NCBI GenBank assembly: GCA_002918705.1
Contig: PQKR01000003.1
Span: 1-64,000, forward strand
Reading direction: 5' to 3'
DNA: 64,000 bases
Origin: Escherichia sp. ESNIH1
GTDB lineage: Bacteria > Pseudomonadota > Gammaproteobacteria > Enterobacterales > Enterobacteriaceae
Position 1 is the stretch's first letter, and the number at the start of each line of letters is the position of its first letter. The notes beneath the pieces are model-generated. The model was not told where the DNA came from, did no database searches, and saw only the letters and a program-made list of their open reading frames with translations. A program made the translations under genes and the position numbers. Shown in pieces: positions 34,168 to 43,002 of this stretch.

Positions 34168-34463
34168 TATATTTCCCTCAAATCGACATTTTTGATATAG
34201 TAATAATTTGATATGCCGCTTCGGTCATCATCAATTCTATTTATGCGAAACTCTTCACCGTCAATGATGAAAGTACTGTTAAGTTTCAGTCCTGATTTGG
34301 CAGAGAAATACGTGACAGTCGTTTGTGTTTCCTCAAAAAAAATCTCGTCCTGTTCAAATATGGCTTTAATCGTTAATGATTTTCCATCCTGAACAATAAC
34401 GAGATTTTCCCCAAAAGCATTTAGCAGGGATTCGCCTTGCGAATCGCTAAAAAATGCCTTCAT
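34167..34463 (-). CDS. Probable head-tail joining protein
   Basis: 98 residues, a small beta-rich protein with LNSTFIIDGEEFRINRIDDD, resembling lambda FII-type joining proteins in size and character. It lies immediately after the capsid gene. Assignment is by position. Confidence 0.5.
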   Translation of the reverse strand: MKAFFSDSQGESLLNAFGENLVIVQDGKSLTIKAIFEQDEIFFEETQTTVTYFSAKSGLKLNSTFIIDGEEFRINRIDDDRSGISNYYYIKNVDLREI

Positions 34464-34473
34464 ATTTTAACCC

Positions 34474-36333
34474 TTACGCGGACAGAGTGAGCTGTACAAA
34501 CGCTTCTGGATGTTTAACTACTACGTCCATGAAGTGGTAGTTCACAAAACGCACACCCAGTGAGGTACGGAATGTAGTGTCATCCACATCAACGGTACTA
34601 CCAACCCAGGACGCCACGGCAATATGTGACCACTGACCTACCAGAATTGCATCGTCAGCTACGAAAGTGCTCACCATCAGCGGCACTTCATCCATCAGGT
34701 ACGATTGATCCTTACGGAAACCGTCAGTGAGGGCAACGCCAGCGGTATTGGACAGGAACGGGGTTTTACGCAGCTTCACGTACATACTTGGGGACACAAT
34801 AGCGTAGCAGTCACGGATGCGTACGTTCGCCTTTGCCAGCTTCTCGATTACACCCAGAATGTCAGATTCGCTGATTTCGCCAGCTACAGCAGTTTTTACC
34901 TGAGTCGCTTCAGTAGCAGCGGTATCAACAATCCAGCTCTCAAGACCGCTACGAGTGCGTTCGAGCAGTACAGACTGAACATACTCTGCCGCATTAGGTG
35001 CGGAGAGCAGCAGGCTACGAGTAACATTGCAGGCTCCGGCAAACGGGCGAGGTTTCATTACAATGCTGTCAAATTTAGCAGCGGTATCGCCAATAGCTTC
35101 ACCCTCACCGTATGGGCGGAAAATGCCATCATTTTCAAATCCATTGAAACGGGGGATTGTAAATTCGCGGCCAGTTACGCCAGTGATCACTTCAATACCC
35201 ATTTTTGCCAGAATAGTTTCTGCCAGAAGGGGGCGAATAAAATCAGAAGCGTACTGCTGTTCAACTGTACCGGCAGCAGTGACAGTACTGGTGGCATTAG
35301 CACGAGCCATTGCATTAGGCAGTACATAGCCTCGCTGGCCCTGTTCAAAATCGTTCAGTGCATCTTTATCGCCTTTCAGGCTACGCACCAGGGCTTCTAC
35401 TACAGAAATAGACATGTTTTCGTTATCCTTAACGTTATTTTCATTTAATTTTTCATCCGTGGGCTTATTCAAATTCCGTTTGAACTCTTCCACAGTGACA
35501 GTACTATTTAGTGCTTCGGTACAATCAACGTTGAATACCTTGGCGATACTTTGAATTTCGGCTTTACGTTCTGAATCAGCTCGCTCAGCTTCTACTTTAT
35601 TTAGTTCGTTTTGCAGCTCGCGTACTTTGATTTCTTTTTCGAAAGCACGTTTCGCTTCATCTAATTTACGCTCCAGTTCCAGAACTTCATCAGATTCAGC
35701 TTCAGTTTTTTCTGGCTGAACATTTGCAACTTCTTCCGGTACATCCTGTACAGATTCAATATGCTCCTGCTCAACTTCAGATTTAATTTCATCATCCATT
35801 GATTTAACATCCATGTTATTAATTTCTACTTCTCTATTTAGTGATCTTCCAATACCTACATGGTCATCGGCTGGAACGCTCACCATTGACAGTTCTGTGA
35901 TTAATACCGACGTTACGTAGAGATTATTTCCCTCAAAATAATAATCGCTTATCTGATAACCACAGCTCACTTTCGTCAGGATCCCTTCCTGAACCATTCG
36001 CCATTTTTCATCACCGAGTCCTACACTGGAGAATTTAACTAACGCTCTTCCAACCTTGTCCTCATCAATTCGTGCTGAAATAACGCGTCCTATATGCTGG
36101 TCGTAATCGTGATTGAATAACAGAGCGGCTCCGTTATTCAGGCGACTTAAATCTACGTTTAATGGCGTGGTCAGCAGAATTTCATTATAGATTTGCCCAT
36201 TTATTTCTCGCTCAACGGGAGTTTCACTCATGAAAGCGATTTCTACAGTGCGGCTTTCTTCGTTTATTGTATTACTTTGAGTCAGTTCCCTGGTCTGATT
36301 CAGATTCAGACTCTTCGACATTTCCGTGTCCAT
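34474..36333 (-). CDS. Prohead protease fused to major capsid protein (HK97-like)
   Basis: 619 residues. Residues ~25-175 form an HK97-type prohead protease (EIAFMSETPVEREI, FNHDYDQHIGRVI with the catalytic His, GILTKVSCGYQI with the catalytic Ser). An acidic coiled-coil scaffold (about 185-290) follows. The major capsid domain from about 307 has FTIPRFNGFENDGIF, MKPRPFAGACNVTRSL and LGVRFVNYHFMDVVV. An in-frame ATG at 35415 (residue 307) is preceded by AAGGATAAC, so free capsid could also be translated separately. The start overlaps portal by 62 bases. Confidence 0.85.
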   Translation of the reverse strand: MDTEMSKSLNLNQTRELTQSNTINEESRTVEIAFMSETPVEREINGQIYNEILLTTPLNVDLSRLNNGAALLFNHDYDQHIGRVISARIDEDKVGRALVKFSSVGLGDEKWRMVQEGILTKVSCGYQISDYYFEGNNLYVTSVLITELSMVSVPADDHVGIGRSLNREVEINNMDVKSMDDEIKSEVEQEHIESVQDVPEEVANVQPEKTEAESDEVLELERKLDEAKRAFEKEIKVRELQNELNKVEAERADSERKAEIQSIAKVFNVDCTEALNSTVTVEEFKRNLNKPTDEKLNENNVKDNENMSISVVEALVRSLKGDKDALNDFEQGQRGYVLPNAMARANATSTVTAAGTVEQQYASDFIRPLLAETILAKMGIEVITGVTGREFTIPRFNGFENDGIFRPYGEGEAIGDTAAKFDSIVMKPRPFAGACNVTRSLLLSAPNAAEYVQSVLLERTRSGLESWIVDTAATEATQVKTAVAGEISESDILGVIEKLAKANVRIRDCYAIVSPSMYVKLRKTPFLSNTAGVALTDGFRKDQSYLMDEVPLMVSTFVADDAILVGQWSHIAVASWVGSTVDVDDTTFRTSLGVRFVNYHFMDVVVKHPEAFVQLTLSA

Positions 36334-37807
36334 TATTTATGTTTTCCTTTTCTGTTTCGTCCCTTTTTCCTGCGGTTTCCTTTTCAATTTGTGCAAAAAC
36401 CACGGCTGGATCATTACCAAGCTCGGAAATGATCTGCTGTTTAGATTTCACACCCATCTGTAATAGAATTTGCTGATACTGAGCATCACGAACAGGCTCT
36501 ATGCTCGTAGTAGTCTGACTGATGTACTGTGCAGTACTGGCATTGTCAAAATCAGAGAACTTGATACCTTTAACAGTATTATTTAGCATCGCCTGACGTA
36601 ACCAGCGTATATACAGAGGTTTCAGTACCTTTACCTGCATTTGATTAATGCGGGCACCGAAAGTACTTGCCTGAATACGTTCTGAAAGCTTACTGGCAGA
36701 GTATGATGCCCCTGAAACGTCTCCGGTAAGAGCCTGGACGCTGATATTGAGGCTCATTGCAATCAGGTTCATTTGTTGCTTAATGAAAACCTCTAATCCG
36801 TCAGTTGCCGCCTGGGGATTGACACTTTTAATTGTCTGGCCTGGTTGCAGGGTAACGATACTACCTGGATTGAGATATTCATTTTCGTAGTACTCTACCC
36901 CGGAACGGTTGGAAATAACTTCACTGTCATTAGTGTCAGAGGTTTCGATGAATGCCATCGACGATGCCCCGACAAGTTTACTCATCAGGGAAGCCCCTAA
37001 GAATTTGTCCAGTTCTTTGAGGGTACTTACACAGGCAGTGATATCCGGCATTCCTCTCTCCTGATTAGGGAACGAGGGAACGAAATAATGAATCATCTCA
37101 TCTGCGGGGACGCGTTCTGGATCACCAGAAATATATGAATAGGTACTTGGGGAGTACTGCATAATGTAATATGCAATCGGACGTCTGAAACGATCATATT
37201 CAATCCCGTTCGATACGTATCGCCCATCACCAAGTACCTTATTGTTATTAAACGGTACGCTGAGCGGATCAATCATTTCTACCCGCAATTCACCATTAAT
37301 AATATGGAACCGTGCAAACGCTTCACCACAAATTGCACGGGTATTTTCTAGCTGTGCCTGAAATGTGCTGATATCTAAAACCGAAGCGACATCAAACCGT
37401 TCCGGGGACTCAGCCCATTTATAGAAGGCGTTCTCAAGATGCTGATTTAACTCACTATCTTTTTCCGAATCATTGTGAATATGAACATCAGGACGAATAT
37501 AAAGACCTGATGATCCGCATACACCCGCCGTGCTCACGCTCGCGTACTTCTTCGCAATTGGGTTTTCTACCGCCAGATACCTCGATTCGATCATACGACG
37601 TTGAAGAGTACGGTTGATGACCTGGTTGATATCCCCGCCTACGAACGCTCCACCCAGCCCCAGAGCCTGTGTAATCTGGTTGCGTTGTCGTGTGACGGCA
37701 TCCAGCTCGCGTTTCATGTTCTTTTCAGTCAGTTTTCGTTGAACCGGGACCACAGGAGCTTTTACCTGTACAGGTTCAACTTCTTTCTTTTTATTGAATC
37801 CGAACAT
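36272..37807 (-). CDS. Portal protein (lambda B-like)
   Basis: 511 residues of the lambda-type portal family: FDVASVLDISTFQAQ, DPERVPADEMIHYFVP and GDVSGASYSASKLSE are recognisable landmarks. It forms the dodecameric DNA channel at the capsid vertex. The C-terminus is acidic and disordered (NVEESESESDQGTDSK) and its coding sequence overlaps the start of the protease-capsid gene. Confidence 0.88.
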   Translation of the reverse strand: MFGFNKKKEVEPVQVKAPVVPVQRKLTEKNMKRELDAVTRQRNQITQALGLGGAFVGGDINQVINRTLQRRMIESRYLAVENPIAKKYASVSTAGVCGSSGLYIRPDVHIHNDSEKDSELNQHLENAFYKWAESPERFDVASVLDISTFQAQLENTRAICGEAFARFHIINGELRVEMIDPLSVPFNNNKVLGDGRYVSNGIEYDRFRRPIAYYIMQYSPSTYSYISGDPERVPADEMIHYFVPSFPNQERGMPDITACVSTLKELDKFLGASLMSKLVGASSMAFIETSDTNDSEVISNRSGVEYYENEYLNPGSIVTLQPGQTIKSVNPQAATDGLEVFIKQQMNLIAMSLNISVQALTGDVSGASYSASKLSERIQASTFGARINQMQVKVLKPLYIRWLRQAMLNNTVKGIKFSDFDNASTAQYISQTTTSIEPVRDAQYQQILLQMGVKSKQQIISELGNDPAVVFAQIEKETAGKRDETEKENINNGHGNVEESESESDQGTDSK

Positions 37808-38328
37808 TAGTAACCCCGCTTAAATGTAGTAATGCTTTTAATAGGATTACCTGTTGATGTACTGTTAATTTTTGAAAGCTCGGCATTGGCCTGCTTTACA
37901 TATTTGCTTCTGATGATGTATAGATTGGTTAGTGTCTCATTCATCAGAGTTTTGTTATTGATTGTAGTACTGAGTACTCCACCGTTATGAAGGCGTGCTT
38001 CTACTACTGCATCGATCTCTTCAATAATTTTCAAAAGCTGGTTGTACTTTGATGTAATATCAATGGGATTAATGACCTCAAAGATCTTTACTCTGGTTGT
38101 ACCGTTACTAATTACTGCCGTTGTCATGCCCGATGCCCACTGACTCGTATCGATATCAGAGTACGGACAGGCGAAATTATATTTCACACCATCGGCACCA
38201 ATGATTTCTACACTTGAGTCGGCGGGTAAATTAATCAGAATTGTTTCACCAACGTAAACGATCTGAGTAAAATCTATCAAACGTCCTGTAGTAGTAGCAA
38301 ATTTAGTCGCTATTCTAGCTCGTGCCAT
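37807..38328 (-). CDS. Phage head-region protein, 173 aa
   Basis: Between terminase large subunit and portal, where lambda has W. Residues 1-95 look beta-rich (IVYVGETILINLPADSSVEI). Residues ~100-173 are helical with a hairpin-like LHNGGVLSTTINNKTL, vaguely like gpW. One-base overlap with portal. The function is not established from sequence. Confidence 0.55.
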   Translation of the reverse strand: MARARIATKFATTTGRLIDFTQIVYVGETILINLPADSSVEIIGADGVKYNFACPYSDIDTSQWASGMTTAVISNGTTRVKIFEVINPIDITSKYNQLLKIIEEIDAVVEARLHNGGVLSTTINNKTLMNETLTNLYIIRSKYVKQANAELSKINSTSTGNPIKSITTFKRGY

Positions 38329-38337
38329 AATTTATCC

Positions 38338-40236
38338 TTAATCATTAAACCACCCTCCCCCACTGTTTCGTTTAAAGGGATTAGGCTTCACAACTTTATT
38401 TATTGGTTTTTGTTCCGGTTGCTCTTCATTACGCAGACGATGATTGAACATTCGCAATTCGGCAAAAGGTTTAGTACCGAGCTTATTCAAGTACCATTTG
38501 CTACAAATCAATGCATAATTCAGGGTATCCAGTGCTTCATTTCGATCATTATTACTTTGAGTCTTCTTCTCCCAGACGTAGGCACCGTTTTTCACAATAC
38601 GTTTTTCACTGGTTAGCTGAATGAAATAATCATCTGGTAAGGAATGAGAGAAATAAATGCGGGTCGGTTGTTCTTCGCCTGGGTCATGTACGGCAACATT
38701 CAGTAGTTTTGCAATGAGGTTTTTACCCGCGTTGACGTTCAGCATCTGAAGATGCCTTCCCCCTGTTTTAGACTCTTTGAATAAATCGGCGTGCGGCTGG
38801 CCCACACCCTTGATAGGGGTGAATACATTGCGGTTTCGCTGCTTATACTTTTGTGCAACACGACAAATCACATCTACTGCGGATCCGTTCCCTGCGTCGA
38901 TAAAACTTGCGAGGCGATAAACCGGATGACCTGAAACGGTTTTGAAGTTAGAGGTACAAAATCGATATAACTCATCGTATACGGGACTTTCGACCTTTAA
39001 TGTATCAAGTGTTTCAAATGAACGATGATCAAGGACAAAAATTTTCTTCTCATTGTCCGTAATTCCAATAGTAGTTATCTCAAGTCTGGATTGTTGCTGA
39101 TCAACCCCCTGAAATATTGCTACAATTTCGTCTGGAATATGATGAATATCAAATGAATCATCACGTAAGTTTTCCAGTACTGGCAGTTCAATTTCCTTAT
39201 TGAACTCGTCTGTATAGGGCAACCCCAGGCTATTGTTCCAGAAGGTTCTTAAATCAAAATTATAATGTGCGTCTGAGAACTCTTGTACGATGGATTTTAT
39301 TGTTACCAGCGGACTATATAATCGTGATATTTGATACCCTGCTACATCATTGACCTCCGGATTCGTCGCCTTCCAGTGCCCCTTCTTAATTGCCCGTACT
39401 CTTTGTGAGTCGGTAATAGGTTCACGGCACGATGAACATTCCAGTACTGCACTATCCGGATCGGCTTTTGCACGCCTCCCCCCATCAATCTGTTTCCATT
39501 CAAACTTTACGTTTTCCCAGAGTAATTCCTGATATTCTTCACAATGGGGACATGGGATAAAGTATTTTCGTTGATCACTTAAATCGTACTGCTGGGTAAT
39601 TAAGTCACCGGGTTCGATTGGCGTTGAGCTAATCATTATTAAATGATCGGGGATCATTTTCACACGTTGTTCTGCGAGGACCAGCGGGTTACCCTCCGGA
39701 GAATCGGGATCTACTGAAGATACTTCATCGAGAAAGACATATTTACACGATACAGATCTTAACTGAGACGGGCTGTTTAGTGATGAGAAATAAATTTGTG
39801 TGCCGTCTACGTTTTCTTGTTGCGTTGCGTTGTTCGTTTTTTTCTTGTTGCTCTTATCAACTGCCAGTTCTTTCAGTGCATCACTACTGTTAAGTACTCT
39901 GTCCCATTTACCAGTACGGAATTTTCGCGTCATGGTCTCTGTTTGAGTGGCAAACAGCATATTACCCGGTACGTTTTTCATGAGATAAAATGCTGAGTTC
40001 ATCAGGGTAGTACTTTTCAAAAGCTGTGCAGAGGACATCAGTACTACGCGGCGAATGTTTGGATCGGTAATTTTATTAAGAGGTTCCTTTTGAAACTCGA
40101 ATAATCTGACTTTCTGTGATTGCATCGGCCCGTCTGGAAATATTAAATTTTCCTCTACCCAGTCTGATGGTTTAATCTTCTTTGGTGGCTGAATCGTTGG
40201 GAGAGCCTTCCTCAGAATCCGTTCCATTTTGTTCAT
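38338..40236 (-). CDS. Terminase large subunit (lambda GpA family)
   Basis: 632 residues. N-terminal ATPase with the GpA-type P-loop region MSSAQLLKSTTLMNSAFYL and Walker B KYVFLDEVSSVD. A zinc-finger pair follows (CPHC and CSSC, residues ~230-270), then the nuclease half with VDQQQSRLEITTIG and FIDAGNGSAVDVI. It cuts and translocates phage DNA at cos. Its start overlaps the small-subunit gene by 65 bases. Confidence 0.9.
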   Translation of the reverse strand: MNKMERILRKALPTIQPPKKIKPSDWVEENLIFPDGPMQSQKVRLFEFQKEPLNKITDPNIRRVVLMSSAQLLKSTTLMNSAFYLMKNVPGNMLFATQTETMTRKFRTGKWDRVLNSSDALKELAVDKSNKKKTNNATQQENVDGTQIYFSSLNSPSQLRSVSCKYVFLDEVSSVDPDSPEGNPLVLAEQRVKMIPDHLIMISSTPIEPGDLITQQYDLSDQRKYFIPCPHCEEYQELLWENVKFEWKQIDGGRRAKADPDSAVLECSSCREPITDSQRVRAIKKGHWKATNPEVNDVAGYQISRLYSPLVTIKSIVQEFSDAHYNFDLRTFWNNSLGLPYTDEFNKEIELPVLENLRDDSFDIHHIPDEIVAIFQGVDQQQSRLEITTIGITDNEKKIFVLDHRSFETLDTLKVESPVYDELYRFCTSNFKTVSGHPVYRLASFIDAGNGSAVDVICRVAQKYKQRNRNVFTPIKGVGQPHADLFKESKTGGRHLQMLNVNAGKNLIAKLLNVAVHDPGEEQPTRIYFSHSLPDDYFIQLTSEKRIVKNGAYVWEKKTQSNNDRNEALDTLNYALICSKWYLNKLGTKPFAELRMFNHRLRNEEQPEQKPINKVVKPNPFKRNSGGGWFND

Positions 40237-40687
40237 ATTTAAACTGTCCTATTTCCATTAGTACAGAATCGATTTTGTCCTGTAATAGTTGCCTCATCTC
40301 CAGAGGTGTTTCACATTCAGCAAGCTCAAGGTATATTCCGGTGGGGATTGATCGCATCGCATTCTTCATCAGAAACAGATGCTGTGTTAGCAACTCAGTG
40401 ACTTCATCTGTATCAACTAATTTCTCTTCTTTTTGTAATTTCTCTAGCTCGGCTATATCCGCCTTAATTCGCGTGTAGCGAATATCCTGATCTAACTGCG
40501 ATTCTTTTTTCTCTAAAATAGATTTAGGCTTGAGATGATTTTCATAAATCCACTCATCGATTTCTCTCTCGCTCGCTTTGATATTGAATCCACGACCTTT
40601 CCAGTCACGCGAGACAGTACTTTTATCGACACCGTAACGGCGTGAAAGTACTTCAAGGCTCACAGTGCCTTTTACGGTATTTGCCAT
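40172..40687 (-). CDS. Terminase small subunit (Nu1-like)
   Basis: 171 residues. An N-terminal winged helix-turn-helix (LEVLSRRYGVDKSTVSRDWK) precedes a coiled coil (QDIRYTRIKADIAELEKLQ) that should contact the large subunit. It recognises the packaging site, which by lambda analogy should lie just upstream; a cos-like sequence is at about 40743. First gene of the late operon. Confidence 0.85.
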   Translation of the reverse strand: MANTVKGTVSLEVLSRRYGVDKSTVSRDWKGRGFNIKASEREIDEWIYENHLKPKSILEKKESQLDQDIRYTRIKADIAELEKLQKEEKLVDTDEVTELLTQHLFLMKNAMRSIPTGIYLELAECETPLEMRQLLQDKIDSVLMEIGQFKYEQNGTDSEEGSPNDSATKED

Positions 40688-40742
40688 ATATAAAAATCCT
40701 TTGATTGATTTTGGTTTTAAAACTCATACGCATTTAACACAT

Positions 40743-40776
40743 TGGGCGGCGAAAACTCGCGTTCTTTGGCGAGTTA
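40743..40776. other. Candidate cos site
   Basis: GGGCGGCGAAAACTCGCG is similar to the lambda cohesive end GGGCGGCGACCTCGCGG and lies 56 bases upstream of the terminase small subunit start. AACTCGC and GCGAGTT form an adjacent seven-base inverted repeat. Orientation relative to the terminase genes is opposite to lambda, but cosN is itself partly palindromic. The 40688-40945 gap has no gene. Confidence 0.4.
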
Positions 40777-40897
40777 AAACAATCCCTTTCTATGCGTCTG
40801 TATCGCTCTGTACGCGTTTATTCTGATGAAGATGAAGCAAGTATATGTCATACCCAACCCCTCTCCTGTCGCGTCCTGTAGCTATTTACGGGCATAA

Positions 40898-40930
40898 AAA
40901 AACCCACAGCATTACTGCTATGGGTTATTT
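40898..40930 (-). terminator. Terminator after 40946 gene
   Basis: On the minus strand AACCCATAGCAG and CTGTGGGTT pair closely and run into seven Ts. It separates the 40946 gene from the late operon promoter region. Confidence 0.8.
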
Positions 40931-40945
40931 ATCATTTCGCAATAG

Positions 40946-41323
40946 TTAAAGACTAAATTCAATCATCTTGCCAGGCTCAGCTTCACCTTCGAACATCACA
41001 GCGTTATCAATTGTTCTGATGATCTTAATAGTCAGCATGTCACTACTGCTACTGTTCCCCGCCGTGATGCTGGCATGTTCTCTAACCTCATAGGCCATAG
41101 CATCACCTACACGATAGCTAACAGTACTGAAAGCGTAATAATCACCGCCATAAGTTTCTGAAATATCGGGGCTATTAATGGTTATTAATGAACTTTTAAA
41201 GCAGCTATCTACATTATTTCCATGACCGCATTTGATTAATGCTAAGTAAGGGTAATTTGATAGTTCAGTTCCTGATACATGACAACAGGTAGCCATTAGC
41301 AGGAGAGCTAATAAAGTTTTCAT
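40946..41323 (-). CDS. Small exported phage protein, 125 aa
   Basis: Sec signal peptide (MKTLLALLLMATCCHVSG), then ~107 mature residues with two further cysteines (IKCGHGNNVDSCFKSS) that could form a disulfide. No family recognised. The two Cys at 13-14 do not fit a good lipobox. Its own terminators lie up- and downstream, as for a prophage-expressed cargo gene. It may act in the envelope, for example in superinfection exclusion (speculative). Confidence 0.6.
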   Translation of the reverse strand: MKTLLALLLMATCCHVSGTELSNYPYLALIKCGHGNNVDSCFKSSLITINSPDISETYGGDYYAFSTVSYRVGDAMAYEVREHASITAGNSSSSDMLTIKIIRTIDNAVMFEGEAEPGKMIEFSL

Positions 41324-41338
41324 CTAGTATCCATTAAA

Positions 41339-41361
41339 AAAGGGCCGCAGCGAGGCGGCCA
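41339..41361 (-). terminator. Terminator after EAL-like gene
   Basis: GGCCGC and GCGGCC form a stem around a six-base loop, and on the minus strand CCCTTTTTT follows. It ends the 41367 transcript just before the 40946 gene. Confidence 0.85.
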
Positions 41362-41366
41362 AAATG

Positions 41367-41954
41367 TTACATCAGCAAATGCACCTTATTGAACACAGTA
41401 GGCGAGTACAGTCCAGAGCACGCCCACACCCCAGCATCCTGGAGTAATTTCCGCTGATTAAAATCGGATGCCCGTACTACTACCCTGTCGCTGTATCGCC
41501 TGATGTTATTAATCAGTACCGGGAATGTGTCCTTGAGCATCTCTGTACTGGAGAATGATTCACTAAGAACTGCTACCTCACAGGACTGAGTAAACGGAAC
41601 GTCATTCCCCACCTCGCCGAGCCATACCGCATTAGTTCCTCGGGACAGATCATCAATGGCTGTGTGCAGCCTCTGGTTGAGCTGTAACGTTACGAATGGC
41701 AGTTTTGCCAGTGCATAACGACAGGAGCTGTCATATGCCAGGAGTGCGGCTTCATCGTCGTCACTGATTACAATCGAGCAGAACAGGCCACGACGTTTGA
41801 AAAATGCCGCCTGGCTATTGATAGCCGTGAGCATATCGAACAGATGTGTACGTTTCTGCTCAATGGTTGTTAAGGGAGCGGGAGTCCTCTCCAGAATCTG
41901 CACTCCCAGAAGTTTTCCTGCCGTATCTGTAATTCTGTCTGCATACATTCTCAT
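41367..41954 (-). CDS. Degenerate EAL-domain protein, YdiV-like
   Basis: 195 residues. The start (YADRITDTAGKLLGVQILER) resembles the first strand of EAL domains. The middle AFFKRRGLFCSIVISDDDEA, then YALAKLPFVTLQLNQRL and NAVWLGEVGNDVPF tracks the order seen in E. coli YdiV. The EAL triplet and the DDFG metal motif are lost (LGEVG stands where DDFGTG should be), so cyclic-di-GMP hydrolysis is unlikely. YdiV itself is a catalytically dead EAL protein that binds FlhD4C2 and shuts off flagella; a similar role is inference. Flanked by its own terminator. Confidence 0.55.
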   Translation of the reverse strand: MRMYADRITDTAGKLLGVQILERTPAPLTTIEQKRTHLFDMLTAINSQAAFFKRRGLFCSIVISDDDEAALLAYDSSCRYALAKLPFVTLQLNQRLHTAIDDLSRGTNAVWLGEVGNDVPFTQSCEVAVLSESFSSTEMLKDTFPVLINNIRRYSDRVVVRASDFNQRKLLQDAGVWACSGLYSPTVFNKVHLLM

Positions 41955-42432
41955 GCTCCTTAATCACCTAAAGTACTGATATAGATCGTTTTTTTATGAT
42001 TTTATGTCAAGGATAAATCGTGTTGACCCCCAGGTTCCGGGGGTTTTTGTGTGCATTTTGACCTAATGTATTGACAGGTTGTGTCACCAGTTTCTGGCCA
42101 GGGATGATTTATTCACTACGGTACTGGGGGGGTATGGCTACGATGGGGGATTGGAACGCGTGAAACAGCTGCATGATAAGCGTGGCTGGTTTGATTCGTT
42201 TTGAACTACCGTTTCGATAAAAAAATGCCAGCACGGTATGTGCTGGCTGCATATATGCTAAAAGATATTTCCACTGTTAATTTAACAACATAGCTGTGTG
42301 CTACTCAAGAAATAATTGCATTTGTTTATAGTTCATATTACAACCATCTCAGTACTGCAACCTGCATATGGGGTGGTTTGTTGGAGTAGGTTGCAGTACT
42401 GACAATTAGTAAGGATATTAATTGGGGGTTAA
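41955..42432. other. Gene-poor region with two orphan terminators and an inverted repeat
   Basis: A plus-strand terminator-like hairpin lies at 42024-42048 (ACCCCC / GGGGGT, then Ts). An open plus-strand stretch ending at a TGA at 42202-42204 reads GGYGYDGGLERVKQLHDKRG before the end, perhaps the tail of a lost gene. A strong minus-strand terminator (GCCAGCAC / GTGCTGGC then seven Ts) is at 42222-42250. A perfect 14-base inverted repeat (CAGTACTGCAACCT) is at about 42352-42403. No complete gene is visible. Confidence 0.5.
42222..42250 (-). terminator. Orphan minus-strand terminator
   Basis: GCCAGCAC and GTGCTGGC pair around ATACC and are followed on the minus strand by ATTTTTTTAT. No minus-strand gene ends here; only an unannotated short transcript starting in 42250-42430 could use it. 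Confidence 0.75.
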
Positions 42433-42792
42433 ATGAACATTGTTAGTGCAAATTTAGTGCTTATTAGGAACGAGTGGCTAAAAGCGTTTTATGCCGCTGA
42501 TGTCGAACAACTTGATCACCTTGAAACAGAATGGTTCATGTCTACTAATGGACGAAAGTTTCTGTATAAAGAAATTCAGCTCAAAAGAATCGCAGCATCA
42601 AACGGCAGCCTTGCAAAATTAAAACGACGGGAGAGTAATATTCAGATTAGAGAATTTAATGGCATAGCGTGTGTCACTGGTAATGCGGAAATCAAAGATG
42701 GTGATGAGGTTCTTCATACCAATTTCATTGAGAATTGGATAAAAATAGATGGAAAATGGAAGCTCCAGTTTATTAGTTTCGAATCTGAATAA
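42433..42792 (+). CDS. NTF2-like (SnoaL/DUF4440-type) protein, 119 aa
   Basis: The helical start (VLIRNEWLKAFYAADVEQLD) and curved-sheet pattern ending ENWIKIDGKWKLQFISFE are those of SnoaL/DUF4440 NTF2-like folds. Such folds serve as enzymes, immunity proteins or dimer modules, so function cannot be told. Plus strand in a minus-strand phage, with its own hairpin terminator, so probably lysogen-expressed cargo. Confidence 0.65.
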   Translation: MNIVSANLVLIRNEWLKAFYAADVEQLDHLETEWFMSTNGRKFLYKEIQLKRIAASNGSLAKLKRRESNIQIREFNGIACVTGNAEIKDGDEVLHTNFIENWIKIDGKWKLQFISFESE

Positions 42793-42797
42793 GTTAT

Positions 42798-42823
42798 GAT
42801 GCCAGTACTCAAGTACTGGCATC
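42798..42823. terminator. Perfect AGTACT-containing hairpin after 42433 gene
   Basis: GATGCCAGTACT and AGTACTGGCATC form a perfect 12-base stem with a two-base loop, six bases after the stop of the NTF2-like gene and six bases before the stop of the convergent small membrane gene. The run after it is only weakly T-rich (CGCTAATCATCTAATTTTT), so termination is likely but not certain. Confidence 0.6.
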
Positions 42824-42828
42824 GCTAA

Positions 42829-43002
42829 TCATCTAATTTTTCTATAAAAAATGAACAGAAATAACACTGAGAATATCAGCGACAAACTAATCAATCTACT
42901 CCTGTCCGCCTCTTCTGAGAAAAGAATGTGAGAGATCATAATACACATATAAAACGCAAGGAATAGTATTAACCAGTACATCAAGTATCTAATGAACTTC
43001 AT
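42829..43002 (-). CDS. Small two-helix membrane protein, 57 aa
   Basis: MKFIRYLMYWLILFLAFYMC is followed by a polar turn (FSEEADRSRL) and a second hydrophobic helix (ISLSLIFSVLFLFIFY) ending in basic KIR. This is a credible two-TM protein. Shine-Dalgarno signal is weak. It converges with the NTF2-like gene, and nothing else occupies 42829-43002. Confidence 0.5.
   Translation of the reverse strand: MKFIRYLMYWLILFLAFYMCIMISHILFSEEADRSRLISLSLIFSVLFLFIFYRKIR

Noticed and set aside
34705-35448. 247-codon plus frame opposite the capsid gene
   Set aside because: Antisense shadow of the conserved capsid domain.
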